Positions 21,251-33,091 of a DNA stretch of 64,000 nt are shown one piece after another. Each line of letters begins with the position of its first letter. The stretch's first letter is position 1. The notes beneath the pieces were generated by a model. It had not been told where the DNA came from. It searched no databases and saw only the letters and a list, made by a program, of their open reading frames with translations. The position numbers and the translations under genes were made by a program. The DNA comes from Undaria pinnatifida (taxonomy: Eukaryota; Sar; Phaeophyceae; Laminariales; Alariaceae): positions 11,258,120 through 11,322,119 of the forward strand of contig JABAKD010000002.1 of NCBI GenBank assembly GCA_012845835.1, read 5' to 3'.

Positions 21251-23180
21251 CTTGGCGCTTTGACCAGGAAGTGATAGTCACGACTACTTGGGCACACACA
21301 GGACACGTCGTAAGAAACAGAGTAATAAGAAAGTCCGGCTGAGATTTACAGGAAGTTAGTGTAGAACGCACCCTCTCAAGTAACAAACCCAGTCTGGGTC
21401 AGCATTCCTGTCACTCAGTACGTGTCCTGTACTACGCAAGGGTGTTTAGCACTGGCAAGTGTTGTTAGAAGCCATCGGTTTCAGGCCTTTCGTTTCGCAT
21501 GCTGTATTCCCGCCGCGTCCATCCTCCCCGGCACGCTATAGTAGACAGATCCCGCAGACCGGCATGCAACTACAGCGAAGCCCTCTAGCCGTCTCACGTG
21601 GTGCACATAAACCCCAACATTAAGTTTATATCACACCATAGACCAGTTGATTCCCGTTGCTTCAGCTCTCTTAGCCTTGGAGACCGGCATCTACCCCTAT
21701 CCTTAACCCTGATCCCAACCAACCCGAAACGCAAGTCCTGAAATCCGGGGATGGCTCATAAATGTCCCCGTAGTACCATTAGTGATTTTCATGTCGCCTG
21801 TTATACGTAGTCGTGACTCGTTACTATCTGTTTCCCAACCTACATATCAGAGTAGTGCGTACAGGGCAACTTGTCGTACCATAAGACCCCATGGAGAAAC
21901 ATGAAAGCTGGTCCGCAATGACAGTAAATCAGGGATGCGTATTGCCGCAGATTTGGGTTCAAACCTTTAGGTAGTACCACAAATTGAGCAATAGTCAGAA
22001 CCGCAATCAAGAACCCCCACATCCAACAGTTGCGATTTGGGATGGATCTGGTACCATCCCCTTGTGATAATACGTTAAATAATGGAGTTCCCAACACATG
22101 TAAGCAGGCGTTTCTATTGAGAGGCTGTTGCCAAACCTTCAAGAACCGCTTTTTTTCCGATAACGTCGTATGGGTTAGCCAACCGTTCGCCTATCGGAAC
22201 CGGTAACATTCATCCCTGCAGTAAATGGTGGTGAACCATTTAAGTGAGCGAATGATCGAATGCTGCTTGCACCCAAACCTTTGGACAGATAAGAGTTGTA
22301 CGCTGTGAGCAGCACGCACATTACACGAGTATCTTATCGCATACCTGGTACCTGGTAGCATAAATCGATGCCTTTGTGTTGTCCTTGCATCTTCTCGTAT
22401 CGGGTACTCTTCTGCGACTGAGATGTGTCAACCTGCTACAGAGCTTGTATCTCTCATGGTGAAGAGTCGGCACGGACGCTGGGTGTGCTCGGTGTCGATG
22501 GGTAGAAATAACGGTTCAATGGGAAGAACTTACACACACACTAGATCCTTTTAGAAAGTTGACTTAGACAGTTGTCGACGGAGACGTGTGGCGCTGAATT
22601 GCTGGTCTTGCCATCTTGCCCCCTCTAACAGACACGCGAATGTTGTGCGCCGTCTTGATGTCATACTCCGTACGCTGCAGACACGGGGAAGGCGACAGCT
22701 GGCTGGGACCCAGCTTGGGACATATTCAAACCGCCTACCCCACGACCGCTAATGCCACAGAAACTCCACAAGAACCAGCGAGATAGAGCGAAACGAGCGG
22801 AGAAGGTGAGAAACATGCTGGCATTTCGCATCTGGTACTGTAGACAACCTACATTCGTTGCCGAAAAACGAAAAATCCTGCCAGTACGTGCTCAGGGGTG
22901 TGCCTCGCTGCGAAACTGAAGGGGGGAGTCCGAGCTTGCGGAGTTCGGAGTGGGGATGACAGTTATAGCTGTGGCCGGTAACGTCCAGGTATCACTTGCC
23001 AGGGGTAGGTATCACAAGAATAACGGGTCAATTTTCCACTATCCCCGGGTGTATAACGTCTAATATATACGGGAAACCCTTCATTTTTTATTTTTTCGGG
23101 GTAAACGCAGACGTTAGTCCGGCTCAAGGAATAAGAAGTAGAAAGCAGTGGTTTAGTATCCAGTGTGGCTGAAAAACGAG
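21250..23180. other. Unassigned stretch
   Basis: About 1.9 kb without a supportable gene. The longest frame (minus, 21840-22142) has no recognisable motif. A doubled TACCTGGTA lies at 22342-22357. Confidence 0.5.
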
Positions 23181-23187
23181 GCAAAAC

Positions 23188-23285
23188 GACGGTAGTCGGC
23201 GGTATGAATATAGTGATCGAACTGGCAGCAGCGGACTTATACCACTCTCGGTATGCCGCGGAACAACGGAAACCGCCGACTACTC
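23188..23285. repeat. Inverted repeat around GTAGTCGGCGGT
   Basis: GGTAGTCGGCGGTAT and its partner AACCGCCGACTACTC lie about 75 bp apart and can form a 12-bp stem. The flanks (GCGGGCCTGCCAAT, CGGGCCCGCCAATA) repeat just outside, suggesting a small foldback element. Confidence 0.6.
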
Positions 23286-23984
23286 TATGTATGTATGGTG
23301 CGGGCCTGCCAATATTGAAACACCTAGTCACCTAATCTGACGTACGGGCCCGCCAATAAGCTGTGACAAGCTAACCTTTTTTTAGGCGCCCTACATGACT
23401 TGACTCGGCTTGCTGAACAGAGTGTGGGTGTTCTTCACATTGAAAGTTTTTTTCTGCCCATCGACATCCAGCACATTCAGTGTCTGTGCCGATTATTCAT
23501 CCCAGAGATTCAAACTCTGTGGGCACAAACTACTAATCAGCGATATGCATCCCAAGTACACTAACGATAGCTGGCCTTGCAATACCAAACGTGCTGAACA
23601 CGAACGCGGAACGTGCACAAGCCAGAAAACCAGACAACGTGAACGCCAAAAACTGTCGTTGGTACCAGGTTGGGTGAACATTGTCAGATTCAGTACGCAT
23701 TGGCGCGGAACCCTACGTGCTGCAGTTCCTGCTTTTTTCTCGTTTACTCCTATCTATCTATCTATCTACCTACCGGTATGGGAAGTACGTAAGGTACATG
23801 AGCGCGAACCCTCTGTAGTACGAAAGATGCCGCCCGCGCCCTGTTTTGTAAAAACTGTTTTAAAATACGTCAGCTGTGAGTTCGATAAATTTAAGGGTCT
23901 GTTTTGGCCGTATGCACGTATTTTCCCTTTTGCGGCCCAGGAATAGGAACCAAAACTATGTCAGGGCTAAGCCTACGGTATTTC

Positions 23985-24185
23985 AGTCAAAGTGACCACC
24001 ATAGCAATCAGGATGATCAAAGATATTATTATTAAAAACAGGGGAATACATCGCAACCGAAAGCACATAGGCATTTACGCATAATTAGTTCTGAATCGCT
24101 GAAAGATGGGGCAGTAAAAGTGACTAACATAGCAATCAGGATGCTCAAAGATATTGTTATTAAAAACAGGGGAATACATGAGTTT
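23985..24185 (+). repeat. Direct repeat at 126-bp spacing
   Basis: CATAGCAATCAGGATG, TCAAAGATATT and TTATTAAAAACAGGGGAATA occur in both copies (about 23990-24050 and 24116-24178). Confidence 0.9.
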
Positions 24186-24794
24186 TTGTGTATACCGCGA
24201 GTCCTAATTGCTACCAGGTATGGCCCGCCGTAACGTAATAGTAGTAGTCACTAGTATCCCCTTTTTCATGCCGTAGCCTTGGTGATGGTGCGGTATGTTC
24301 AGCCGTCTGGTGGCCGCGTGCATCAGGTACGACTGGTATCGGGGATCTGCTTGCACTAGCGTGTTTGCGATGTACCTAAAACTTTGGTTGCTGCGCTATT
24401 CTTACGTTGTCGTGCATAATATTCCGCTTGGAATGTCCTTCTTCAAGAGCTCTTCCCAAACCTTACACGAGTAATATATAGTCCCTGGAAGATTATCATT
24501 GGTGTGTTCCGTTCGCATGAAATGGCTTACTGGCAATCTTTTGCTACTGCTCCGTACTTCGTACTGTTGTGAGCAGCACTATAACACTTGCAAATCGCAT
24601 ACTTAAACACCTCTACCTGAGCAGCTCGGGCTGTTTCGTGTGACCGACGTCATAATCGTCGTTTAATTTAATTTATTTTGGACATTTTAATCATTTTTTT
24701 TTAGCCCTAAAGAGGCTAACAAGGTCGTCACTTACTTACACGAAACATCCTGCGATGCTTGTTGCGTTTAAATGGCATCCAGATCACGGCAAAG

Positions 24795-24923
24795 ATGGGA
24801 GAGCAGGAGAATCGACTGAAAGACCTCAACCGAGTGAGGGCGGTCCCTAAGCCCAAGCCGGACGAGGGAACCCTGGCCCTCCTCAGGTGGTTCAAGACCA
24901 ACGGAGCCAACAAAAAGCGATAA
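24795..24923 (+). CDS. Possible small exon or ORF
   Basis: A 42-codon frame, MGEQENRLKDLNRVRAVPKP continuing to LLRWFKTNGANKKR and a stop, has well-mixed, non-repetitive amino acid composition and stays open 26 codons further upstream. It could be a last exon, since the TTTTTTTTAG at about 24693-24703 is an acceptor-like site, or chance. It is not recognised. Confidence 0.2.
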   Translation: MGEQENRLKDLNRVRAVPKPKPDEGTLALLRWFKTNGANKKR

Positions 24924-25264
24924 CGGAGGTAGTGCTAGAGGGCGGGCGAGCAATTGGAAATTGCCCGTGAGGGGAACGATGGCATTCCTTCGATAATTTG
25001 TTCGATGGGGTTGACGCTTTTGTGACTCAGCAATAGTGACCGAAAAAAAAAAACGATTGCGGTGTTATCAAGCCTCTATCAATAGGAAGAGCTTGCACAA
25101 TTACGAGCATCACCATGCTATTAATACGCGCCTGTCGCACAGCTTCTTGCGCAGAAGTGAGGACATATCCGCTGCCCTGGCGGCCCGGGCGGGTTCATGT
25201 GTAGCCGATGCTGTAATCGTAATTTTTTTTTTTCTCCAACGTGTTTCGCCCCTGAAATGTTCTA

Positions 25265-25516
25265 GTGGTTAGTGGAGAGGGTGCTTCAGAGTATACGGTT
25301 CCTCCAGTCTTGCGCGGGTTTGAGGGCGAACACCTTGTATGCCCTGTAAAAAAGCTTCTTGGGCGTGAGGAGGACGTAAGGTTGTGTCTGAATTTGCTGC
25401 CCTTCCTGGAAAGGGGCGGTGGGGTGTCGCTTGGAGGCCGCTTAATTTCGGAGTTAGTCGGCGGTTTGCACGTAAATCTCTGCAGCTTCGGTATACGAAA
25501 AATATTTTTGGTTTGA
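25265..25516 (+). CDS. Possible exon of unknown function
   Basis: The frame carries a plausible globular stretch (REEDVRLCLNLLPFLERGGG followed by a Leu/Ile-rich segment). The opposite strand is also open, and there is no clear start or splice framework. The flank upstream (TAGCCGATGCTGTAATCGT then T-run) is repeated at 43828-43860 and, partly, at 24645 and 40192, so repeat-derived sequence is close. Low confidence. Confidence 0.15.
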   Translation: MVSGEGASEYTVPPVLRGFEGEHLVCPVKKLLGREEDVRLCLNLLPFLERGGGVSLGGRLISELVGGLHVNLCSFGIRKIFLV

Positions 25517-26162
25517 ATGAAGAAAAAGCGTTCGGGAAGAACGGCGGGCGCTGACATGCTTCGCGCACCCTTGCCATGCATTCGCAGAGCATTCGGCGAT
25601 AGAAGGTGAAGCTGGCTCAAGCGTATTGTTGACGGCACCCTGCGACATGGTCTACACGAAGTGGCTGAAACGTGATGCTACGCTACTCGTATTCCAACTA
25701 CATTCATTAGTTTGTCCCGTATAACGTGTAACGTGGGTGCGGTTCTGAAGGGAAAAAGGGACATGCATTTCACGTACTGCTGCAGGTTTTCTTCTTTGCC
25801 GGGGTAAACCCGTACTACTGCTGTAGATTTGCATTCCTTTTCCAGGATAAACATGCCAATGTTAGTGCTGATTTGGGCGTTACCGTTTGTGCTCACATTT
25901 GTGTTTGTGGAACTCAAACTGTTCGACGTTGTGCTGGGGATGGCTCTGGGTGGAAAAATCTACCAGATACATCGCAAATCACGCTTCGCGTGTTACCGCA
26001 GTAGCACCTTTTCTAATTGCGCAAGTACCACCACTACGAGGCCACACATGCGTACCGGCGGTGCTTTGGTTGTTCGGTACAGTCCAAGTCAATGTCCTAA
26101 ACGTTGCTCCAAGTGCAGTAGTACGTGGCCCCTTTGAAGGGGTCCGGCAATAAGGAAAATCG

Positions 26163-26455
26163 GTGTATGACGGGACCTCAAAATTCTCCGCACCGTTTTT
26201 CCCTCACTCCTGAATACCAGTTAGTGAAGACAACACTCAATTAGGGACCCAAGTCCCTTATGTGGTGTCACCACACCTTTTCCCGCTTCAAAAAGGCTAC
26301 ACATATTCATGTCACACTGCTAGAAACCTTACGAAAGGCCAAATGTACTAAGGGACGTCGGTATGCTTTTCCCGCTTCAAAAACGCGACACATATTCATG
26401 TCACACTGCTAGAAACCTTACGAAAGGCCAAATGTACTAATGGACGTCGGTATGT
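26163..26455 (+). repeat. Family R7 copy plus an 89-bp tandem duplication
   Basis: 26163-26252 matches the R7 copies at 9.8-10.3 kb. It is followed by 26278-26366 and 26367-26455, two almost identical 89-bp units with TTTTCCCGCTTCAAAAA, ATTCATGTCACACTGC and CCAAATGTACTAAKGGACG. Confidence 0.9.
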
Positions 26456-26509
26456 AAGTGACCCTGCCGGCCCAGCACACAATGGTCCCTCAAGGGATGA
26501 CCTACTGTA

Positions 26510-26640
26510 GTCGACTGACCCTACCCGGACCTGAGCCCTCCAACTTACCCCAGGTATTTTGTAGTCGCCGGTAGGGCCCACCAAGCACCCTGGTTCCACG
26601 CCGGCCAAAATCGAGGGTCGGCCGCAGTTAACAAACAATT
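26510..26640. repeat. Family R2, copy 2
   Basis: CGGACCTGAGCCCTCCAA, GTCGCCGGTAGGGC and GGCCAAAATCGAGGGTCGGC match the copies at 1355-1555 and 37790-38030. Confidence 0.75.
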
Positions 26641-27238
26641 TTGTGAAATGAATTAATTAGTAATTGTAGAAAAAGTGGCCAGGTTCGTTGTAGTGGTCGC
26701 GGTATGTAACATGATCGTATCCGTGTGTTCCTCATGCCTATCCCTTGATTCTTTATAGGGGTGACGCACATGTATTCCAAGTATTATTAAAAGTGCGCCA
26801 CATCAGGAGTACCCGTAGCCGCTGGCGTAATGCATTTCGCTGCTAAAGTGGTAACATGACACTGCCGCTTGTCGGATCCAATAATGTTGTTCCAGATACC
26901 GCTAGGGTCTCTGTCGTCCTCTCGTTACGTATGTCGGCACGTGAGGGTCGTTTAGGCTGTGCTGCGCTTCACCAATTGTAGTGCGTTCTACGTCAATACT
27001 TGTGGGTCACATTGTGCCTCCTCGACTCAGCGAATACAGCACACACCTTCACCGACACTCCTCAACTTGGCAGGAGCCCGGGACAGCATCGCTGCACATC
27101 CGGCTCGGTAGATGAACCAGAAGAGAGCACAAAACAGAGTTAGTGACACTGTATGTGCCACAGTAGTGGTGGCGCTCCCAGTACCAACATGTCCCCAGAC
27201 GCCACAAACCACGCACGAGAGAGTATAACAGAGATAAT
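26640..27238. other. Unassigned stretch before the LINE
   Basis: No gene seen. The LINE 5' boundary lies somewhere in or just before the right part: the reverse-transcriptase frame stays open upstream of 27239, but recognisable similarity starts only near 27260. Confidence 0.4.
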
Positions 27239-27844
27239 GTGCCTGCAAACCAAAGGCGGGGCAAGGTGTCCTTCACAATCAATGCACCCGGCCAGGTGCA
27301 CAAACAAACAATCGAGTTTGTGTGCTTGAGCGGGGCTATCACCGCAGACAGAGACCTTGGCATTGAAATAACGCGGCGTCTTCAGAGGGCCTGGGCGTGC
27401 TTCCAGCGGTACAAGATGGAAATCTATGATCGCCCGGGTGTGCGCTTGCGGTTGAAGGTGCGGTTGCTGAAAGCTGAGGTGGTCGAGACACTGCTTTACG
27501 GTTGCATGACGTGGAGCCCGAACAAGCCTGACTATGACAAGCTACAACGGATTCACCACTCCATGCTCCTCCGATGCCTCGGATGGCGGAAACGGAAGCG
27601 CGACGACCACACCCTATCGTACACCGACGCGCTTGCCAAGCATCTGCCACAGAGAGTGATGTTTGGGGAGCTTGTTGGGGGTAAGGTCTACTCAGGGGGG
27701 CAAAAGAAGGACTGGATGGCTCATCTGAAGGAGGATATGTCGGTCTTGGGAATGAGATTCGAAGGGTGGCGAAAGGCTGCTCAGAAGGCCGGCAGATGGT
27801 TTCGACGAGTAGAGGAGGGAGCCGAGTTGTTCATGCGGAATTAG
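27239..27844 (+). pseudogene. Non-LTR retrotransposon ORF2 C-terminal fragment
   Basis: The 201-residue frame has the typical end of a non-LTR (LINE) reverse transcriptase: a FVCLSGAIT strand, ITRRLQRAWACF, the LKAEVVETLLYGCMTWSP block, a YDKLQRIHHSMLLRCLGW helix and RKRKRDDHTLSYTDAL. The polymerase active site and endonuclease parts are missing, so the element is 5'-truncated. After the TAG stop the same frame continues open (HETERRKAAERRAKAA), which looks like the native C-terminus, so the stop is probably a point mutation in the LINE. The apparent start is simply where the reading begins, and no real initiator is claimed. It sits about 130 bp upstream of the family's 3' untranslated region. 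Confidence 0.85.
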
Positions 27845-28690
27845 CATGAAACGGAGAGACGCAAAGCTGCGGAGCGACGCGCAAAGGCTGCCGCAGCGCC
27901 ATCCACCGTCGGCATCTCTAAGCGGCCGAGGGGGAGGGAGAGGGGGGGGGAGGGGGGGCGTCATGCCCTAGAGACTCAAGTCTGGGTCTGGCCATCATCG
28001 TCTTGAAATTTGTGGGCCTTCCAATGGCCGTCACAAGATAGCGTAAGACCGTCCTGGCTTCTTTGCCACGTTGCGTTCTCTCCCCATTGCCATTGATGAT
28101 GCACGTGATACCCTTTATTTGCCCAATGCGTCCTTAGTTCAAAAGTTCCTCGGGTCTGCTATTATTAATAGTATGACATTTTTTTCTCCTCTTTTTCTTT
28201 TTCTTGCTTCCTGTTCCTGTCTTGTCTTTTCTTGCTTTTCTTTCTTTTTCTTTTCAAAAAAACTCTCCCTTCCTTTTTCGACTTTTCGTGTTCTTGTCTT
28301 TTCTTTCCTTTCCTGTATCTTCTTTCCTTTTCTTTGTTTCTTTTTTCCGTTTGACTTGCGCCTGTCGTGCGTATGCGTAGTGATAGGTACTACGTGCAAT
28401 ATATACGTGGTAGTCTTTCTTGGGTGGCAAGCGGTATAGTCGGTTTTTCCTGGCGCGAGTAGTGAGACGTATGCACCAGTATGGACCTGGCACATCGTAG
28501 GCTGACTCCCGATATCACTTTTATATGCTTGTGGTGGAGGCATGAATTGCGTCAGCTGTGATATATGCGGGTACCACCTTCGGTTTGTTTGTGTGTTCTT
28601 CCCTGGGGTATTCCTCAGCTCCAAAGTGGCTGGAGCCTGTCCTGCGACCACGGACTGGATAATGCAAGCTAATGTGAGAACAACCAGTAG
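27845..28690 (+). mobile_element. LINE 3' untranslated region with poly-pyrimidine tract and AAC tail
   Basis: It follows the reverse-transcriptase remnant. A G-rich segment (27925-27960) is followed by the family-specific 700 bp: GTCTGGGTCTGGCCATCATC, a T/C tract (28165-28345), CAATATATACGTGGTAGTC, the hairpin CTCCA(A/G)AGTG(G/A)CTGGAG and a diverged tail (AATGTGAGAACAACC). Copies of this region alone are found at 5962, 8365 and 21087 on + and at 58418, 58755 and 63308 on -. Confidence 0.85.
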
Positions 28691-28834
28691 CAGCGGTGTG
28701 CAAGACAGGGTTGGACTTGCTCGACGAGGGATCTGCGATCGAGGACCCCTCGACGGCGACATCTCTCCGCGACATTGCCGGCTCCGGCAATATATTAAGC
28801 CGGGCCCAAAAGTAGTACCTGGTATACTATTAAT

Positions 28835-28935
28835 AGTAAGAATAGTAGTGGTAGTAGTAGTAGTAGTAGTGGTGGTGGGTGTAGTGGTAGTTGCTGTTGT
28901 AAACATTGTTGTTGTTAACAGTTGTTGATGCTGTT
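28835..28935 (+). repeat. GTAGTAGTGG / GTTGTT microsatellite
   Basis: Trinucleotide GTA/GTG runs pass into GTTGTTGTT runs. They follow the palindrome ACTATTAATAGT (28826-28837) and TACCTGGTA (28816). Confidence 0.85.
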
Positions 28936-28939
28936 GCTC

Positions 28940-29900
28940 TTATTGTTGTAGTTGTTCAAATGCTGGCATCTTTCTCTGTGCCTACGTCCTTTGGTGTTGC
29001 AGTACCTCGTGCGCACGTGCATGCAGTATCGTTCTGCCCAGGCATTGCAGTCACGGCAAGATTGGGTACCTCCACGCGTAACACGCAAGATACAACGAGT
29101 ATGCAAACAAACGCCGATCGATGGGTCTGTTAAGAAAAATCTCGACGAGATCTTTCGAAGGCGACCGCTTTTGTCATGTGTGCTACATGGCGGCGATGTA
29201 GCCTTTAACCCAGGTACGGGTGATTATTGTGAGTATCCACATCCCACGCTTGCCTGCATGGCAGTGCATGCGCTGAAGGAAAAAATATCAAGTCTTTCAT
29301 CTTGAAAAATCCAAAATTACAAAATTATATAGGTTTCGTATTGAAAAGCAGGCGTTTATAAATTGGTTCTCGTTGGAACCAAGTTTTCACCGCCGCAAAC
29401 CGCAGCCATGCGATGCATGACGCTATGACGAGATGACCAGGGCGGTTGGCTGCGAGTGAACTCGTCCATTCGTTAGTGAGTAGCGTGATCCCTAGCACTG
29501 CGGCGCTGGGAAGCTTGTTGCAGTTGCGTATTTGTGCTACATCTAGCATCTATCTAGCAAGTAGCTGAACGCTGCTCTCTGCCGAATAGGCAACACCATT
29601 AGGAACAAGGAGAGGCTTGTCCTGAGGGGTCGTCCTGCCTTGCCTCGTCATGTTGAAGGGTCCTACCACGAACCTAGCCTTTCTCACGGGAGTGTTGGGC
29701 TCGGAGGGAGATGGAGAAAGAGATTTTACGGAGGAGGGGCGGCGACGAGCGGCGGAGAATGGCGTACGCAAGTACAGAGGTGAGAGTGAACGCACAGCAA
29801 ACAGCAAGGCTTGTGACGTTGTCTGTGCTGGGCATCAACTTATGTGCCCAGCGCCCATTGCCACAGTGGATTTGTCACAGCAGAGCAGTACGAACAGCGG
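28940..29900. other. Unassigned stretch
   Basis: Short frames only, none with recognisable domains. No repeat shared with the rest of the window was noticed. Confidence 0.5.
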
Positions 29901-32060
29901 CATTTACGCATGCACAGCAGTAGTACGGAGTCAAGCGACAGAGAGAGATGAATGAGTTGGGAAAGGTCCTCACAGCTGCCCTCACAGCTGCACAGCTACT
30001 ATGTTTGGCGTGTTTCGCACCGTCGGTGTTGCAAGGCCACAGACCAGAATGTCTCTGCCCTTGTGACGTGATGTTGAACTGTAATACTGGTATGCTCAAT
30101 TGCTGTGTACAGACCGAGGGTGTGTCTTGACTTATTTTTACCTTGTTGGAACGGTTGGAATGGAACGAGGCTGTTCACGTTCATTCGTTCCATTCCAACC
30201 TGTGTGTGTCCGATGTAACACTGGGCAAGCGACCAGAACTGATACCAGCTCAACTGACTTTTGAGGCGGAATCGTGCAGCTCGACTCTAGGGCAGGGGTA
30301 CCGTCACGTTGGCAGCGATTGCTCCTGACACAAGAGAACAACTTACACGCAAATAGATCCCAAGGCAAGCCTCGCAAACGACGGTGGTAGCCATCCAAGT
30401 GGCACCGTCGGGACAGTTCTAGAAGCTGTGATATTGCCCTCGTGGCTCGACGAAGGCTACTGAAACTTCTGCGAACATTGGTGCCACACTTTTGCCAGAA
30501 TATCTATCGCCAGAGCCTCGTTCGCAACCCAGTATCTTGCCTCATGGGCCTCATGGTTGGGCCATGGCGGTATCGCGTGACTCCTGCCGCGGGCGAGCCC
30601 TACGGCGTCCACATACGCTCCACCCCGTGAGTCCTGAGTCATCCCATGTGCCCCCATACCCTCGTGGGCTTCAAGCCTATGAAGAACCACTTCCAGCACC
30701 AATCAGTTGCTGTAAATCTTGTTCCAAGTGGGCCATTCGGTGATGCTGCACAAGAAAAACTACTTTGGGACTTGTTCTTCCTCTTCCAAAGTTTACGGTC
30801 AGGGTGGGAACGCTAGGAATCTATTCGATTTGGTAACCCATCAACAGCAACCAAAGTTACTTGTCGTTCCAGGTCCCAAACGTTCCAATGCCTTTTGAGG
30901 GGGGTTAAGACACCGCCTGGCTTGCGTCTGATGTTAAATACTGCTGCAAACTACCAGGTATTCGTTTGACTGGTGGCTGGCAGCAGCCTCCTCCGTCGCA
31001 GACAGCCATAACAGTCTACAGCACCCAACTTATGTCTATGCTGACCGCCGAAAGGTGTCTGTGCCGACAGAGCAGCACGAGTACGTACAGCATGTACATT
31101 GCGGAGTCTAGTAATAGTGGCAGAGAGAGATGGATAAGTTGAGGTATGCATAGGTTCCCACAGCTGCACAGCTACTGCTGTGTTCACCTGCTGTTGTTGT
31201 GTCAGTCTGGCTTGTCTTTGCGTCGTCAGTGAGGTAGATATGGCTGCGAAGAGGAGGTTTTGCTGCCCTCGTGATAGACTGGTGCGGCGAACAGGTGTAG
31301 ATACACGCTGCCGGCCCTCTCGTAAGACAGAGCACGACAAGAAACTTAGCCTAAGAATTACGAAGAAACAGGGCATTCGATAGCTGTTACGCTGAATGTA
31401 GTGTAGGACATGCCCTTTCTCCAATGCCAGTATCACAGGCGCAATTTGATACGAGTCGACGAGGGAAGGAAAGGCTGGAGTCTTATTGCGATCAAAACGA
31501 AGGCGCGTACTGTAGTGGGGAGGGAGGAGAAGAGCCTACTCAAATGACCCCGGATCTGAGTTACGGCTAGGGATGGAAAAGGTGAAACAAAAAGGGCGAA
31601 GACAACAGATGTGATGAGCAAAAAACAAAAAGCGAAGCATGAAATCTAGCCTAAAACCAAACAGGTATCTCGGTCTCTTACCGGAGGGCCGGTATTGTAT
31701 CAATAGTACAGGGTCAAGTGAGAGGGATGGGCGAGCTAGGGAAAGGCCTCACACAGCTGCACCACTTCTTTATGGCGCAAGTCGGCGTGTCTGTGCATGG
31801 TCGGCAAGGCAAGGCCGCTGGAGAGAATGTCTCTGCTTGTGCTGCTGTCTGTGCTGACCGCCCCAAGGAGTGTCTTTGCCCACAGAGCGTACGTACAGCG
31901 GCATATACAGCAGTATCAGAGTAGTATGGGGTCAAGCGACAGAGAGAAATGAATGCATGGGCTATGCCTAGGTTCTTCAGCTGCACAGCTACTCAACTGA
32001 TGTAGTGTGCAGTTTGGCGTTTCTTTGCGTGGTCGGTGAAGCAAGGCCACTTGGCCCTTT
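29900..32060 (+). repeat. Family with CACAGCTGCACAGCTACT core, four diverged copies
   Basis: Units near 29885-30060, 31075-31210, 31720-31890 and 31900-32050 share GGGTCAAGCGACAGAGAGA-like, GAGTTGGGAAAGG / GAGCTAGGGAAAGG, CAGCTGCACAGCTACT and AGAATGTCTCTGC-type phrases with CAGCAGTA runs. Spacing is irregular. No coding potential is consistent across copies. Confidence 0.7.
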
Positions 32061-32299
32061 AGGGGCTTGACTGTCTTGATTGTAGTTTGGGGAAAATGAC
32101 GACTGAAACTAATGATGGCAGTATCGTTCACACCAAGCAACCCGAGCTGCTGCTAGATTATTACTTCTAACCTACTAATAGAATAGCTGACGACGATTTC
32201 ACTGTCGGGCTCCAGTGCAAGTACCTGTATGACACGAGCATAGCCTGCGTTGCCGTGTGCTGCTCGCACCATGATAAGAACGTGTTTATACTTTGTTTC

Positions 32300-32360
32300 G
32301 TCGCTGTATGGTATGATATGGTATGATATAGTATGCTATAGTATGGTGGTATGCTATACG
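32300..32360. repeat. TATGATATAG-type array, left part
   Basis: ATGGTATGATATGGTATGAT and variants lie directly left of the transposon's inverted repeat. The same array resumes at 35619-35672, so the element appears to have inserted into it. Confidence 0.85.
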
Positions 32361-33091
32361 TACGAGCTGGGCCAGCCTAAAAACGGATAATCAATCTGAA
32401 GGTCGTATCTCGCGAACCACTGCAAATTTGAAAGAACTAAAGACACCGCTGTAATCGGCCAATCATCGTGCGTAGGCAGCGCCACGTGGGCACGTGCTTG
32501 GGCGTCATTCAACAAAATGGTCAGGGGGTCTGAAAATATACTTGTGTTTAGTGGGTAATAAACGGGTTTTGAAACCGTTTTATGCGGCTGAATAACGCGT
32601 ACGTTTTTTTTTCCAAGCTGTCAGCTGTAGCCTGCAGCACTCTGCTGCTGTTAGACACCCTGCGAGTCGCACCACTCGCGACGACATGGCGTCAAGCGCC
32701 AGTGGTGCTCCGGACTGGAAGAAGACCTCGGAGCCTTGGGTCGACTTCGATAAGAGGGTGGGGAAATGGAGGCTGAGGATGAATTACACGGCAAGCTAAA
32801 GAAAAACACTATCATCGTGAGATCATCGCATGTCAGCACTCGCGAGGAGGTGGAAACAATGGCAACTTGGTGCCGGCTGGGTTGGGAACAGGGGAACAAA
32901 GGCAAGAAGGTCAACCCACTCACACAGGTCAACCCACCCACACCTCCGGACCAACAGCAAAGCTCAGACTCCTCGCCTACAGCAGAAGTCATGGCTACTC
33001 GTACGACTTTTCCGCAAGGCGAGTTTCATTCCGTGCTGTGTGTTTTTTTGTTCCATTATGTGTTTAATTTTAATTGCGCCGCGTGCTGTTT

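Noticed and set aside
28139..28906. 255-codon minus frame through the LINE 3' region
   Set aside because: It runs antisense through a pyrimidine tract and a GTA microsatellite (poly-Thr, poly-Lys). It is a composition artefact.
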